A stretch of DNA of 64,000 nucleotides from contig JAUCEP010000002.1 in the NCBI GenBank assembly GCA_030348875.1, forward strand, positions 260,501-324,500, read 5' to 3'. This DNA comes from Ureibacillus composti (GTDB lineage: Bacteria > Bacillota > Bacilli > Bacillales_A > Planococcaceae). Shown piece by piece: positions 1 to 10,090 of the stretch. The notes below the pieces were generated by a model that worked only from the letters and a program-made list of their open reading frames with translations, was not told the DNA's origin and searched no databases. The stretch's first letter is position 1. Each line of letters opens with the position of its first letter. Position numbers and translations under genes: made by a program.

Positions 1-1113
1 TGGACCTTCGAAACGCTGCAATTATGGGATTCATTTAGTTCAGAGCATGTAAAAAAGGAAATTAAGGGTGCAATGCTATATCGTTTAGCAGATGGCATGC
101 AAGATTTGTTTTTAAACCGCAAAATTGGCACACAATCAGTCGCGATTTTAATGGTCGCTTTCCTTGCAGGGATTGGCTTAGTTGGTGCTTTCATGAGTAG
201 TGAATTAGCAATAATATATACTGTTTTGTTATTCTTTATCGGATTACCCGCATCAATCATCTTCCTTCGTCGTATGGGCTACCTAAACCGGATTATGAGA
301 CAAACGCAGGAAATGGCTGATGGTCGTTTAACAGCAGATATTAGGGTGAAAGGGAAAGGTCCTTTAGCAAATCATGCAACCAATTTGAATCAATTACGTG
401 AAGGTGTAAAGAAGTCGATGACGGAGCAAGCAAAAAGTGAGCGCTTAAAAACGGAGCTGATTACGAATGTAAGCCACGATTTGCGTACACCGTTAACATC
501 CATTATCACGTATACAGATTTGTTAAAAAACCCAAACATTACTGAAGAAGAACGTAAACATTATATTGAAGTGCTAGATAAAAAATCTGCCCGCCTAAAA
601 ACGTTAATAGAAGACTTGTTTGAGGTATCAAAAATGGCAAGTGGAAATATTGAATTAACGAAACAAAGAGTGGACTTAACACAGCTCTTGCAGCAAGCAA
701 TTGGAGAGCATGAAGAGGCCTTTCGTAATGCAAACTTAGAACTTCGTATCACAATGCCAGATGAGCCTCTATATGCCTATGTAGATGGACAAAAATGGTG
801 GAGAGTCATTGATAACATAGTGTTAAATGCAATGAAGTACTCCTTAGATGGTAGTCGTGTCTATGTTACCTTAAATCGAAAAGGCAATGAAGCTGAATTT
901 ATTGTAAAAAATATTGCAAACTATGAATTAGGAGAAAATGTTGAAGAGCTAACAGAACGCTTTAAACGAGCTGATGCCTCTCGTCATACAGATGGATCAG
1001 GTCTAGGGTTAGCTATTGCACAATCAATAGTAGACTTACATGGTGGAAGGTTGAAAATTGATGTGGATGGTGATTTATTTAAAGTGATCGTTTCAGTTCA
1101 ACTAGATTATTAA
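1..1113 (+). CDS. Sensor histidine kinase, C-terminal part (5' end outside window)
   Basis: The frame is open from base 1 without a stop, so the gene begins upstream; the first internal Met is at base 73. From that Met, two hydrophobic segments (about residues 22-66) precede a linker and the kinase core. The H-box is NVSHDLRTP with the phosphorylated His near residue 135, the N-box is DNIVLNAMKYS, and the G-box is DGSGLGLAI. By family this membrane kinase autophosphorylates and passes phosphate to a response regulator, probably encoded upstream and not visible here. The stimulus cannot be told. A terminator follows directly, so this is the last gene of its transcript. Confidence 0.9.
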   Translation, partial: WTFETLQLWDSFSSEHVKKEIKGAMLYRLADGMQDLFLNRKIGTQSVAILMVAFLAGIGLVGAFMSSELAIIYTVLLFFIGLPASIIFLRRMGYLNRIMRQTQEMADGRLTADIRVKGKGPLANHATNLNQLREGVKKSMTEQAKSERLKTELITNVSHDLRTPLTSIITYTDLLKNPNITEEERKHYIEVLDKKSARLKTLIEDLFEVSKMASGNIELTKQRVDLTQLLQQAIGEHEEAFRNANLELRITMPDEPLYAYVDGQKWWRVIDNIVLNAMKYSLDGSRVYVTLNRKGNEAEFIVKNIANYELGENVEELTERFKRADASRHTDGSGLGLAIAQSIVDLHGGRLKIDVDGDLFKVIVSVQLDY

Positions 1114-1123
1114 TAGTGTACAG

Positions 1124-1160
1124 AGGCAACACAGATTTTTGTGTTGCCTTTACATTTTTT
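1124..1160 (+). terminator. Rho-independent terminator of the kinase gene
   Basis: AGGCAACAC pairs perfectly with GTGTTGCCT (1141-1149) and a T-rich tail follows, 10 bases after the stop codon. Confidence 0.85.
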
Positions 1161-1224
1161 TGAAATGAACAATCCATTTCTGCGTGTTATACTTTTGAGA
1201 GGTAAGTAGATAGGAGGGGGGCCC

Positions 1225-2304
1225 GTGAAGGAAATACTCCAGATCGCTTTAATTGCCATCATTTATGGTGCACTTACTACATATTTAGGTTGGAATCTAA
1301 AAAAATGGCTTCAATCGCTCAATCTTTATCGATGGCCGATTATTTATTGGAGCATTATTTACTTTGTAGCTTTTAGTGTTTTATTTGGAGAATGGTTTAA
1401 TTCTTTACATGTCTTTTCAGTAATCGGTAGCTACTGGATGTTCCTGTTTGAATATGGTCTCATTTTATGTGTATTAGTTAATCTCTTTGTATTAATAACT
1501 CGTATAAAAAGAATTAAAATTGTGGGTACAATCGTATTTTCCTTATTAATTGTGTTGTTTGCTTTTGGTACATACAATGCATATTCACCTGTGGTTCGTA
1601 ATTTAGAGATCACAATCGATAAAAAAGGAGAACCACTCCGACTTGTAGTTGCTTCTGATTTTCACCTAGGAATTTTATCTGACAAAGAACATTTACAAAA
1701 ATTTGTGGATTTGTCCAATGAAGCGCATCCAGATGTTGTGCTACTTGTGGGTGATTTAGTGGATGATGATCCAATTTGGTTTGTAGATGAAGGTATGGAT
1801 GATGTGATGAAGCAGCTAAAGGCGACATATGGTGTTTATGGAGTATTAGGAAACCACGAATATTATGGTGGGAAAATCCCGTTACTCGTGGAAGAAATGA
1901 AGAATGCCAATGTTAAAATTTTAATGGACGAAACTATTCTTGTAGGAAATCGTTTTTATTTAACAGGGCAAGAAGATTCCGTGAATGAAAATCGAATGAA
2001 AGTAGCTCATTTAAAGCCAGAAAATGGAGAATACCCGTGGTTTGTTATGAACCATACACCAAATGACTTGGAGTCACCCTCTAGTGCAGGTGTAGACCTT
2101 CATCTATCGGGTCATACACACTATGGTCAACTGTGGCCTAACAATCTAATTACCAATATGATATTTGAACTTGATTATGGACATATGCTAAAAGAGAGAA
2201 TGCATGCACTTGTTTCCTCAGGCTTTGGATTCTGGGGACCACCTACTCGTATTGGCAGTCGTTCGGAGTTATGGGTAATTGATGTAACATTTACAAAGGA
2301 ATGA
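1225..2304 (+). CDS. Membrane-anchored metallophosphoesterase
   Basis: Starts at GTG behind a GGAGGGGG site (1213-1220). The first ~125 residues form four hydrophobic segments; the rest is a calcineurin-type phosphoesterase domain. Metal-binding motifs appear in order: SDFHLG (Asp145, His147), VGDLVDDD, LGNHEYY, MNHTP and SGHTHYGQ near residue 296. This is the YkuE/YaeI-like architecture, an integral membrane protein with a dimetal hydrolase domain. The substrate cannot be deduced; relatives have been linked to phosphodiesters or envelope lipids. It appears monocistronic, since a structured intergenic stretch separates it from uppP. Confidence 0.85.
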   Translation: MKEILQIALIAIIYGALTTYLGWNLKKWLQSLNLYRWPIIYWSIIYFVAFSVLFGEWFNSLHVFSVIGSYWMFLFEYGLILCVLVNLFVLITRIKRIKIVGTIVFSLLIVLFAFGTYNAYSPVVRNLEITIDKKGEPLRLVVASDFHLGILSDKEHLQKFVDLSNEAHPDVVLLVGDLVDDDPIWFVDEGMDDVMKQLKATYGVYGVLGNHEYYGGKIPLLVEEMKNANVKILMDETILVGNRFYLTGQEDSVNENRMKVAHLKPENGEYPWFVMNHTPNDLESPSSAGVDLHLSGHTHYGQLWPNNLITNMIFELDYGHMLKERMHALVSSGFGFWGPPTRIGSRSELWVIDVTFTKE

Positions 2305-2361
2305 ATAGACTACCATTCTATAAATATAGACATTAACTTCAGTATCATGTTACATTAATTT

Positions 2362-2558
2362 TTTATCTTCATTCAGTAGGGGACGCCAACCTTACTGAAT
2401 GAAGATAAAGCCTCTGGCAGATGTCACGGATTTTATTGAGGAGTTATAGGATATTAGCCTATGAACGGCGCATCCTTGCGACAACGGTTAAATGACCACC
2501 ATCCTTTTAGCCTAAGCTCAATTCAAAATCCGGACGCAATAACGCCTGGGCGTTATTG
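2362..2558. repeat. Structured intergenic element between phosphoesterase gene and uppP
   Basis: Three nested or adjacent inverted repeats fill this gap. A 17-bp perfect stem pairs TTTATCTTCATTCAGTA (2362-2378) with 2393-2409. An outer stem pairs 2427-2440 (CGGATTTTATTGAG) with 2517-2532. A 10-bp perfect hairpin, CAATAACGCC/GGCGTTATTG, lies at 2537-2558. The hairpins are not followed by T-runs, and no sizeable ORF is present. It could be a dispersed palindromic repeat or a structured leader of uppP, whose RBS begins 22 bases later. I could not match it to a known riboswitch class. Confidence 0.55.
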
Positions 2559-2592
2559 AAGTGATTATGAATAAAATGATAAGGAGATTTTT

Positions 2593-3420
2593 ATGGACTT
2601 TTTTGATTTAATCAAAGCAATCATCCTTGGTTTTGTAGAAGGGGTGACAGAGTTTGCACCAGTTTCATCGACTGGACATATGATTATCGTCGATGATTTA
2701 TGGTTAAAAACAACAGAATTCTTAGGTCAATATTCAGCAAATACATTTAAGATCGTCGTACAGCTAGGTTCAATCTTAGCAGTTGTCGTTGTGATGTGGA
2801 AACGTATTTTAAGTCTCGTTGGTCTTTATAAAATTAAAGGACAAACAGCTTCAAAGAAATTTAATTTAGGACATGTTTTTGTAGGGATTATCCCGGCAGG
2901 TATTTTTGGTGTTTTATTTGAAGATTTTATCGATGAAAATTTATTCTTTATTTCAACAGTAATTATTGGTTTAATTGTTGGGGCTATTTGGATGATCATT
3001 GCAGATAAATTTGCACCCAAAAGACCAGCTATTACATCTTTAGATGAATTATCATACGGGAAGGCCTTTAAAATTGGATTAATTCAATGTTTATCTTTAT
3101 GGCCTGGATTCTCTCGCTCTGGGGCAACGATTTCAGGTGGGGTTATTTTAGGGTTAGACCATAAAACGGCTTCAGATTTCACATTTATTATGGCAGTGCC
3201 TATCATGGCAGGGGCAAGTGGAATTTCACTATTGAAAAACTGGGAGCATATTAATCCTGATCACTTTGCGTTCTATGCGGTTGGATTTATCAGTGCATTC
3301 GTCTTTGCACTAATCTCTATTAAATTCTTCTTAAAATTGATTTCTCGTGTCAAACTTGTTCCATTTGCTATTTACCGACTTATTTTAGCGGCTATATTAA
3401 TTGTAATTGTATATTTATAG
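2593..3420 (+). CDS. uppP: Undecaprenyl-diphosphatase UppP (BacA)
   Basis: Integral membrane phosphatase that recycles undecaprenyl pyrophosphate to the monophosphate carrier lipid of cell-wall synthesis; extra dosage confers bacitracin resistance in other bacteria. The 275 aa match the family length. Both signature loops are present: EGVTEFAPVSSTGH near residues 17-30, and WPGFSRSGAT near 174, which holds the conserved Arg and Ser. Many hydrophobic segments span the protein. The ATG start has AAGGAG at 2581-2586. It is a single gene ended by a strong terminator; the structured element just upstream may influence expression. Confidence 0.95.
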   Translation: MDFFDLIKAIILGFVEGVTEFAPVSSTGHMIIVDDLWLKTTEFLGQYSANTFKIVVQLGSILAVVVVMWKRILSLVGLYKIKGQTASKKFNLGHVFVGIIPAGIFGVLFEDFIDENLFFISTVIIGLIVGAIWMIIADKFAPKRPAITSLDELSYGKAFKIGLIQCLSLWPGFSRSGATISGGVILGLDHKTASDFTFIMAVPIMAGASGISLLKNWEHINPDHFAFYAVGFISAFVFALISIKFFLKLISRVKLVPFAIYRLILAAILIVIVYL

Positions 3421-3426
3421 AATTTT

Positions 3427-3463
3427 AAAGGTTGTGGAAAAAATGTTTCCACAACCTTTTTGT
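3427..3463 (+). terminator. Terminator of uppP
   Basis: 14-bp perfect stem AAAGGTTGTGGAAA with its complement at 3446-3459, followed by a T-run; begins 7 bases after the stop. Confidence 0.9.
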
Positions 3464-3620
3464 TAATTTTATTTTAAGTTTGTAAAACATTTATTACTAT
3501 AATAAATATACCTTGAATAAATAGAGTGATTACCTTATATTGGGATTATAGTCATAGTACATTTAGCATAAATATTATACATATTTGAAGTTGGTTTAAA
3601 AAAATAATGATGCCTTTGGG

Positions 3621-4922
3621 GTGGTTGAATTGTTCTCTTTTAACAGAAAAAGAACACCGGAAGTAGTTTTAGATAAAACTTTTCCTGATGTTGGGATTTA
3701 TATTGATGATACTGAGCGTTTAATACAGTTAAAAATGATTGGTTTGACAAATGAAGATTTACAGGTGGTTCGTTCAGTTAAACCTTATTTAGAGCCATAT
3801 ACAGATATAATAGTCGGTGCATTTTACGAAACGATTGCCAATATACCTCAGTTTAAAGAAATGATTGAGGAACACAGTTCTACGGAAAAACTCGGTAAAA
3901 CATTAAAACAGCATTTAATGAAAATGTTTGATGGTAGAATCGATCAGACTTATTTAGACAATCGAAGAAGGGTTTCAAAGGTCCATTTACATATTGGGTT
4001 AACAACAAAATGGTATTTAGCAGGATTTGAAAAGTTGGCAAGTGAAGTTCGAAACATTGTTTGTAATTTGCAATTATCACCTGCTGAAACTGCAAAAGTT
4101 CTAAATGCGGTTAGTAAAGTCTGCAATTTTGAACAACAAATCGTGTTAGAAGAGTATGAAAAAGAAGCAAATCTTCTGTTAGAGGAACAAAGGCAAATTG
4201 TGAAAAGTGATATTCAAGCTGTTGTTGGTCGTATTTCAAAGGATTTAGAGGAACAATCACAACAAACGAATGAGGCTGTCGCAGAGCTTATTTCTAGTAC
4301 AAAGTATGTAAATGAACTACTTCAAAATAGTATAGAAGGGGCACAAGGGACAAAAGAAGCCTCTGGAAAAGGATATGAGCAATTAAATCTCCTTAGTGAA
4401 CAAACAAGAGAAATCAATAGCAAGACAGTTGAAATGACGAAAATGGTACAAGCGTTAGATCAATCTTCGTCTGAAATTCAGGCAGTTGTTGAAATTGTTA
4501 AAGACATAGCAGGTCAAACTAATTTATTAGCATTAAACTCTGCAATCGAAGCTGCACGTGCAGGTGAACACGGTAAAGGATTCGCTGTTGTTGCAGATGA
4601 AGTACGTAAATTAGCAGATCAAACAAAACAATCCGTTGAACAAATTGCTACATTAATTACGATGTCGAGTTCAGTAACATCCCAAGTAATCGAATCAATT
4701 CATCACATACAAGCGCTTGTTCAAAACGGAATGAAACAAAATGAAAAATCCCTCGAATCATTTGAACAAATTTCATCAACAGTTGATGCAACCATTTCTG
4801 ACTTTGAAAACGTAGGATCCCAAGTAGAAGAGCTTACAACCATCGTTGAAAAAATAGGAGAATCCTCAGACAAACTAGAAACAGCTGCATCAAAATTGGA
4901 TGAAGCGATTGTGAGTTTTTAA
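3621..4922 (+). CDS. hemAT: HemAT: globin-coupled aerotaxis transducer
   Basis: Soluble oxygen sensor that signals to CheA for aerotaxis. The 433 aa compare with 432 in B. subtilis HemAT. Residues 1 to ~185 form a globin-like sensor; [12 protein letters not shown] carries the expected proximal haem His at residue 122. The C-terminal half is a methyl-accepting coiled coil with the conserved hairpin tip [20 protein letters not shown] and [15 protein letters not shown]. There are no transmembrane segments. The start is GTG at 3621; the upstream GGGG is a weak, close ribosome site, and TTG at 3630 is an alternative. No chemotaxis genes flank it, so it appears to be a stand-alone transducer. Confidence 0.93.
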   Translation: MVELFSFNRKRTPEVVLDKTFPDVGIYIDDTERLIQLKMIGLTNEDLQVVRSVKPYLEPYTDIIVGAFYETIANIPQFKEMIEEHSSTEKLGKTLKQHLMKMFDGRIDQTYLDNRRRVSKVHLHIGLTTKWYLAGFEKLASEVRNIVCNLQLSPAETAKVLNAVSKVCNFEQQIVLEEYEKEANLLLEEQRQIVKSDIQAVVGRISKDLEEQSQQTNEAVAELISSTKYVNELLQNSIEGAQGTKEASGKGYEQLNLLSEQTREINSKTVEMTKMVQALDQSSSEIQAVVEIVKDIAGQTNLLALNSAIEAARAGEHGKGFAVVADEVRKLADQTKQSVEQIATLITMSSSVTSQVIESIHHIQALVQNGMKQNEKSLESFEQISSTVDATISDFENVGSQVEELTTIVEKIGESSDKLETAASKLDEAIVSF

Positions 4923-4950
4923 GAGGAATAGTAGGTCTTGATAACAACAA

Positions 4951-4985
4951 AGGGTCTTGGACTATAATGTTCAAGACCCTTTTTG
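4951..4985 (+). terminator. Terminator of hemAT
   Basis: AGGGTCTTG pairs with CAAGACCCT (4972-4980), followed by TTTTT; it lies between hemAT and the convergent gene at 4992. Confidence 0.85.
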
Positions 4986-4991
4986 CATATG

Positions 4992-5789
4992 TTAGTCATT
5001 AAATAAATTGAATAGGCCACCAATTCCGCCTTCACCAGTGTTTTTTCCACCACCGCCTTGTGTAACTGGCGCAGCTGCGAATACACGGCTTGCTAAACGG
5101 CTAAATGGTAAGGATTGAATCCAAACAGTACCTGGGCCACTTAATGTAGCAAAGAAAATTCCTTCTCCACCAAATAATGCAGTTTTAATACCGCCAACTG
5201 CTTCAATGTCATAATCCACATTAGAAGTCATTGCAACAAGACAACCAGTATCTACACGTAACTTTTCTCCTGGCTGTAATTCTTTTTGATGAATTGCTCC
5301 ACCAGCGTGAATAAAGGCCATGCCATCACCTTCAAGCTTTTGCATAATAAATCCTTCTCCACCGAAGAAACCAGCACCAAGTTTACGTTGGAATTCTACA
5401 CCAACCTCAACACCTTTGGCTGCAGCTAAAAATGCATCTTTTTGACAAATGATTTTTCCGTGATGTTCACTTAAATCCATAGGAATAATTTTCCCAGGGT
5501 AAGGAGAGGCAAAATAAACCTTGCGTTTACCGCTCCCGACGTTCGTGAAAGTAGTCATGAATAAACTTTCACCAGTAATTAAACGTTTTCCAGCACCCAT
5601 TAATTTACCCATTAGGCCGCCACCATGACCTTTAGAACCATCACCAAAGATAGTTTCCATTTTGATGGAATCATCCATCATCATTAAACTTCCCGCTTCT
5701 GCAATCACGGTTTCATTTGGATCAAGTTCTACTTCAACAAATTGCATATCATCCCCATAAAGCTTGTAATCAATTTCGTGATTATTCAT
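4992..5789 (-). CDS. TIGR00266/AIM24 family protein
   Basis: A 265-aa protein of the TIGR00266 family (related to mitochondrial AIM24), a beta-rich fold of unknown biochemical role. Family hallmarks seen are EAGSLMMMDD near residue 31, a Gly-rich loop SKGHGGGLMGKLMGAG, FFGGEGFIMQKLEG, and the C-terminal FGGEGIFFATLSGPGTVWIQS. The C-terminus is Gly-rich and ends in GGLFNLFND, possibly a binding tail. There is no signal peptide or membrane helix. The start has a good GGAGG site on the minus strand (5802-5806). It is monocistronic and convergent with hemAT. No specific function can be stated. Confidence 0.8.
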   Translation of the reverse strand: MNNHEIDYKLYGDDMQFVEVELDPNETVIAEAGSLMMMDDSIKMETIFGDGSKGHGGGLMGKLMGAGKRLITGESLFMTTFTNVGSGKRKVYFASPYPGKIIPMDLSEHHGKIICQKDAFLAAAKGVEVGVEFQRKLGAGFFGGEGFIMQKLEGDGMAFIHAGGAIHQKELQPGEKLRVDTGCLVAMTSNVDYDIEAVGGIKTALFGGEGIFFATLSGPGTVWIQSLPFSRLASRVFAAAPVTQGGGGKNTGEGGIGGLFNLFND

Positions 5790-6140
5790 TTTCCTACCTC
5801 CAGGAGTTTTGTTAATTAATTTATATCACTTATGGATACGGATAACATAATGAAAATGTTTCACATCCAATGAAATTTCAATTATAAAAAGGCTATTTCC
5901 CTTTAGTTGTTAGGTACAAGGACGTTGCGTTCGTGTAGTTTTAGTTAGGTTTACTAATTTGGGGAGGCAATAGATCGTCTTTCATTTCTCAAACTTCTTT
6001 CAGTAGAACCTAACAAATCTTTGAAGGGGGATAAATATTCTCTACTAACTATTAATATAATAGATTATTCAGGTTTTTAAGTAGAAAAAACCGAATATAT
6101 TAACCGTATATTGAGATTGCGAGAATAAAAGGAGGATGTT
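5790..6140. other. Intergenic region (351 bp) upstream of the lysine-degradation operon
   Basis: Divergent region between the TIGR00266 gene and the aldehyde dehydrogenase gene. It must hold promoters for both. A GTTAGGT (5909-5915) and its complement ACCTAAC about 100 bases downstream (near 6008) form a distant inverted pair, but I see no recognisable riboswitch (no lysine L-box motifs) and no ORF with a ribosome site. Confidence 0.4.
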
Positions 6141-7622
6141 ATGAAGTTAACTAATTATATAAATGGTGAATGGGTAGACAACGATGAACTACAAACGATT
6201 CCAGTAATCAATCCTGCAAATGGACAACATTTAGCATTTGTACCACTGTCATCAGAAAGGCAAGTGGCTCAGGCAGTGGCTGCAGCGAAAGAAGCTCAAA
6301 AAATTTGGGCACGTGTACCTGCACCAAAAAGAGCGGACTTCTTATATGAAATCGGGTACAAGCTAAAAGAGAAAAAGGAACATTTGGCTCGCATTTTAAC
6401 AAAAGAAATGGGAAAAGTCATTGAGGAAGCGCGTGGGGAAGTACAAGAAGGGATTGACATGGCCTTCTATATGGCCGGCGAGGGAAGAAGGTTATTCGGA
6501 GAAACAACACCTTCAGAACTTGCAGATAAATTTGCCATGAGTGTAAGAGCACCAATTGGGGTTGTTGGTCTAATTACACCTTGGAATTTCCCAATTGCAA
6601 TTGCAACATGGAAGTCATTCCCAGCGATTGTCTCAGGAAATACAGTCGTATGGAAACCTTCCATTGAAACTCCTATGATGGCATATGAAATGGCAAAAAT
6701 TTTTCATGAAGTGGGATTACCAAAGGGGGTAGCGAATATCGTCTTTGGTGCTGGGGCAACCGTCGGAACTGCAATGATCGAACACCCTGATGTTAAGGTC
6801 ATTTCCTTTACCGGTTCAACTGAAACAGGAAGTAAAGTTGCAGAACTCGGAGGGAGAAATCTTAAAAAGGTATCACTTGAAATGGGTGGAAAAAATGCTG
6901 TCATCGTGATGGATGACGCGGATCTTCAATTGGCTGCTGAGGGGATTCTTTGGAGTGCATTTGGTACTGCTGGCCAACGTTGTACTGCTTGTAGCCGTGT
7001 CATCGTTCATAAGGAAGTGAGAAAGGAACTAGAAGAAAGGCTTGTTTCATCTGCAAAACAGTTGACAATTGGTGATGGTCTAGATAAGTCTGTTAAAGTA
7101 GGACCGGTCATTAATCAAGCAGCTTTAGAAAAAATCCATTCTTACGTGCAAATCGGGAAAGAAGAAGGTGCCAAACTTTTAACAGGTGGCAATATTTTAT
7201 CTTCATCACAATTCGAGCAAGGCTATTATTATGAGCCTACTATTTTTACAGAAGTCAAACCAACCATGACCATTGCGCAAGAAGAAATCTTTGGTCCAGT
7301 AATTAGTATTATTGAGGTTGAGAGTTTAGAAGAGGCAATTGAAGTAAATAACAGTGTGAAATTTGGGCTGTCAAGTTCTATCTTTTCTCAGGATGTTAAT
7401 AAAATATTTATAGCGCAAAGAGATTTAGACACGGGGATTGTTTATGTTAATGCTGGGACGACGGGTGCAGAAATTCATTTGCCTTTCGGGGGGACGAAAG
7501 GAACAGGGAACGGCCATAGAGATTCAGGGCAAGCAGCATTAGATGTTTATACAGAATGGAAAAGTATTTATGTAGATTACAGCGGAAAGTTACAAAGGGC
7601 ACAGATTGATACTGAAAACTAA
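6141..7622 (+). CDS. Aldehyde dehydrogenase, probably 2-aminoadipate semialdehyde dehydrogenase
   Basis: NAD(P)-dependent aldehyde dehydrogenase of 493 aa. It shows [30 protein letters not shown], the general-base Glu in VSLEMGGKN, and the catalytic Cys in GQRCTACSR (Cys281). The C-terminal motif is EIFGPVISI...[12 protein letters not shown]. The start has a strong AAAAGGAGG site. The gene heads an operon; the next gene starts 22 bases after its stop and is an L-lysine 6-dehydrogenase homologue, whose product (allysine or its cyclic imine) would be a logical substrate. The substrate is therefore inferred from context; general membership in the aldehyde dehydrogenase superfamily is secure. Confidence 0.85.
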   Translation: MKLTNYINGEWVDNDELQTIPVINPANGQHLAFVPLSSERQVAQAVAAAKEAQKIWARVPAPKRADFLYEIGYKLKEKKEHLARILTKEMGKVIEEARGEVQEGIDMAFYMAGEGRRLFGETTPSELADKFAMSVRAPIGVVGLITPWNFPIAIATWKSFPAIVSGNTVVWKPSIETPMMAYEMAKIFHEVGLPKGVANIVFGAGATVGTAMIEHPDVKVISFTGSTETGSKVAELGGRNLKKVSLEMGGKNAVIVMDDADLQLAAEGILWSAFGTAGQRCTACSRVIVHKEVRKELEERLVSSAKQLTIGDGLDKSVKVGPVINQAALEKIHSYVQIGKEEGAKLLTGGNILSSSQFEQGYYYEPTIFTEVKPTMTIAQEEIFGPVISIIEVESLEEAIEVNNSVKFGLSSSIFSQDVNKIFIAQRDLDTGIVYVNAGTTGAEIHLPFGGTKGTGNGHRDSGQAALDVYTEWKSIYVDYSGKLQRAQIDTEN

Positions 7623-7644
7623 ACAACGAAAAGGGGATGTTGGG

Positions 7645-8814
7645 ATGAAAGTAGTTGTATTAGGTGCAGGGTTAATGGGAAGAGAAATTGCTCGTGACTT
7701 ACTTACAAGTGAAAATGTAGAAAAAGTGTTCTTAGCAGACTTAAATATTAAAGCAACAAAAGACTTTGTCAATACACTGAATACAGACAGAATTGAAGCA
7801 GTAGAACTAAACGCAGAAGATGATCAAAACCTACGCACAGTGATGTCTAAAGGGGAAGTCTCCATCAATGCACTATTCTATAGCTTTAATGAAAAAGTAG
7901 CTAGAACAGCATTGGAAATAGGTGTTCATTCCGTTGATTTAGGTGGTCATATTGGGGAAGTAACAGACAAAGTGTTAGCCTTAAGTGATGAAGCCAACTC
8001 GAAAGGACTAACACTCATACCTGACTTAGGGGTAGCACCTGGGATGATCAATATTCTAACTGGTTACGGTGCCTCTAAATTAGATAAGGTAGAATCGATT
8101 AAGCTTTATGTTGGTGGAATTCCGACGAAGCCAGTTCCACCTCTTAACTATTCAGCTGTCTTTTCCCTTGAAGGTGTCATGGATCACTATACAGAGCCGT
8201 CTAAGGTTATTCAGCAAGGCGAATTGAAAGAGGTTCCTTCGCTCTCAGGAATAGAATCAATATATTTTAGTGAGTTTGGGATGCTTGAAGCATTTTACAC
8301 ATCAGGAGGCACGTCAACGCTTCCAAAAACATTCCCGAATGTAAAAACACTTGAATATAAAACGATTCGATATAAAGGTCATGCGGAGAAATTTCAATTA
8401 CTTGCAGACTTAGGGCTATTCGATAAACAAAATGTAGTAGACGTAGATGGTTCTACGGTAAAAGTACGTAATGTAGTCCGTGAAGTGCTAAAGAAAAAGC
8501 TCGCATTAGGTGACAAGCAGGATGCTGTATTACTTCGCGTCATTGTAGCAGGTCAAAAATCAGAAGACCTTGTGTCATATGAATATGAAATGGTCGTAAG
8601 AAGAGATGAAGCATCGCATATGACAGCAATGGCTCGTGCAACAGCATGTACGATTTCAGCCGTTGCTCAAATGATTGGAAATGGTCATATTACAAAGCGC
8701 GGCGTATTACCTCCCGAAACAGTAGTGCCAGGGGATCGATATATTGAAGAAATGGCGAAGCGCGGCGTTATTATTAAGGAAACATCACATCGTTCAACAA
8801 TTGTGAAATGGTAA
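7645..8814 (+). CDS. L-lysine 6-dehydrogenase (saccharopine dehydrogenase family)
   Basis: Start set at ATG 7645 (AAAAGGGG site just upstream) rather than an in-frame TTG at 7606 that overlaps the previous gene. The 389 aa begin with a Rossmann motif [65 protein letters not shown] and [12 protein letters not shown] closely resemble, from memory, lysine 6-dehydrogenase of Geobacillus stearothermophilus. That enzyme oxidatively deaminates the epsilon-amino group of lysine with NAD to allysine and ammonia. Neighbours supply the next oxidation and an acyl-CoA step. A generic saccharopine-dehydrogenase-like role is the alternative. Confidence 0.8.
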   Translation: MKVVVLGAGLMGREIARDLLTSENVEKVFLADLNIKATKDFVNTLNTDRIEAVELNAEDDQNLRTVMSKGEVSINALFYSFNEKVARTALEIGVHSVDLGGHIGEVTDKVLALSDEANSKGLTLIPDLGVAPGMINILTGYGASKLDKVESIKLYVGGIPTKPVPPLNYSAVFSLEGVMDHYTEPSKVIQQGELKEVPSLSGIESIYFSEFGMLEAFYTSGGTSTLPKTFPNVKTLEYKTIRYKGHAEKFQLLADLGLFDKQNVVDVDGSTVKVRNVVREVLKKKLALGDKQDAVLLRVIVAGQKSEDLVSYEYEMVVRRDEASHMTAMARATACTISAVAQMIGNGHITKRGVLPPETVVPGDRYIEEMAKRGVIIKETSHRSTIVKW

Positions 8815-8824
8815 GGTGGCGCTT

Positions 8825-10015
8825 ATGAATTTTGAGTTTACTGAAGAGCAAGTATTGTTAAGAAAAACAGTTCGTCAATTTGTAGATGCAGAAATTATTC
8901 CTCATATCGCTAAGTGGGACGCTGAGGGTGGCTTCGATCAGGCTATTTGGAAGAAGCTTGCCAACTTAGGGTTAATGGGGGTTTGTGTACCAGAAAAATA
9001 TGGCGGCGCTGGGATGGACTATAATTCCTTAGCTATTGTGTGCGAGGAACTAGAGCGTGGAGATACAGCGTTTCGAACGGCAGTATCCGTTCATACAGGT
9101 CTAAATTCTATGACACTAATGCAATGGGGGACTGAGGAACAAAAAGGAAAATACTTAGTTCCACAAGCAAAAGGTGAAAAAATAGGGGCATTTGGCTTAA
9201 CAGAGCCAGGTGCAGGTTCAGATGTTGCGAGTATGTCTTCACATGCCGTGAAAGATGGGGACGTTTATGTGCTGAACGGACAAAAAACGTGGATTTCGTT
9301 ATGTGATGTAGCCGATCATTTTATCGTATTTGCCTATACAGATAAATCCAAAAAGCATCATGGTATTACTGCATTTATCGTTGAAAGAACAATGCCGGGC
9401 TTTTCATCCAAGGCGATAAAAGGGAAGTATGGTATTCGAGCAGGCAATACGGGAGAACTGTTTTTTGAAGATGTGCGAATTCCAGTAGAGAATCGTCTAG
9501 GTGAAGAAGGGGAAGGGTTTAAAATTGCCATGTCTGCTCTCGATAATGGACGATTTACAGTTGCAGCAGGGGCTGTTGGGTTAATTAGTGCTTGTATAGA
9601 AGCGAGTGTGAAATATTGTAAGGAGCGAAAAACCTTTGGAAAACCAATAGGTGAACATCAACTTGTCGGGCAAATGATCGCTAATATGGAAGCGGGATAT
9701 CAAATGAGCAGGTTGCTAGTTTACCGCGCGGGCGAATTAAAGAATAAAGGAGTTCGCAATACATGCGAAACGTCACTAGCTAAATGGCAGGCCTGTGACT
9801 TTGCAAACAAAGCTGCAGACGATGCTGTGCAAATCCATGGGGCGTATGGCTATTCGGATGAATACCCTGTCGCAAGGTTCCTAAGAAACTCAAAAGCCCC
9901 TGTTATTTACGAGGGCACACGAGAAATCCATACAATCATGCAAGCAGATTATGTACTTGGGCGCCGCTCCGATAAGCCTTTATCAAAAATGCTACCGAAA
10001 TGGCCTTTTGAATAA
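8825..10015 (+). CDS. Acyl-CoA dehydrogenase (possibly glutaryl-CoA dehydrogenase)
   Basis: FAD-dependent acyl-CoA dehydrogenase. ATG 8825 has AAGGTGG at spacing 5 and is preferred to GTG 8816. Family motifs: GAFGLTEPGAGSDVASM (substrate/FAD loop), KTWISLCDVADHF, RKTFGKPIGEHQLV, and VIYEGTREIHTIMQ, where Glu363 is the expected catalytic base. It lies 10 bases after the lysine 6-dehydrogenase gene in one operon, so a C5 or C6 acyl-CoA of lysine breakdown, such as glutaryl-CoA, is a reasonable inferred substrate; sequence alone does not separate it from short-chain acyl-CoA dehydrogenases. A terminator follows 13 bases after the stop. Confidence 0.85.
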   Translation: MNFEFTEEQVLLRKTVRQFVDAEIIPHIAKWDAEGGFDQAIWKKLANLGLMGVCVPEKYGGAGMDYNSLAIVCEELERGDTAFRTAVSVHTGLNSMTLMQWGTEEQKGKYLVPQAKGEKIGAFGLTEPGAGSDVASMSSHAVKDGDVYVLNGQKTWISLCDVADHFIVFAYTDKSKKHHGITAFIVERTMPGFSSKAIKGKYGIRAGNTGELFFEDVRIPVENRLGEEGEGFKIAMSALDNGRFTVAAGAVGLISACIEASVKYCKERKTFGKPIGEHQLVGQMIANMEAGYQMSRLLVYRAGELKNKGVRNTCETSLAKWQACDFANKAADDAVQIHGAYGYSDEYPVARFLRNSKAPVIYEGTREIHTIMQADYVLGRRSDKPLSKMLPKWPFE

Positions 10016-10028
10016 AAATTATACTAAG

Positions 10029-10064
10029 CGTGAAGAAATCAGTAATGGTCTTCTTCACGTTTTT
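10029..10064 (+). terminator. Terminator of the lysine-degradation operon
   Basis: CGTGAAGAA (10029-10037) pairs with TTCTTCACG (10051-10059), followed by TTTTT. Confidence 0.88.
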
Positions 10065-10090
10065 CATTGTTTAAAATTTGCTTTGGAAGT

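Noticed and set aside
5790-6140. Lysine riboswitch ahead of the lysine degradation operon.
   Set aside because: None of the conserved L-box segments could be found; a degradation operon would also not be expected to use it as an off switch.
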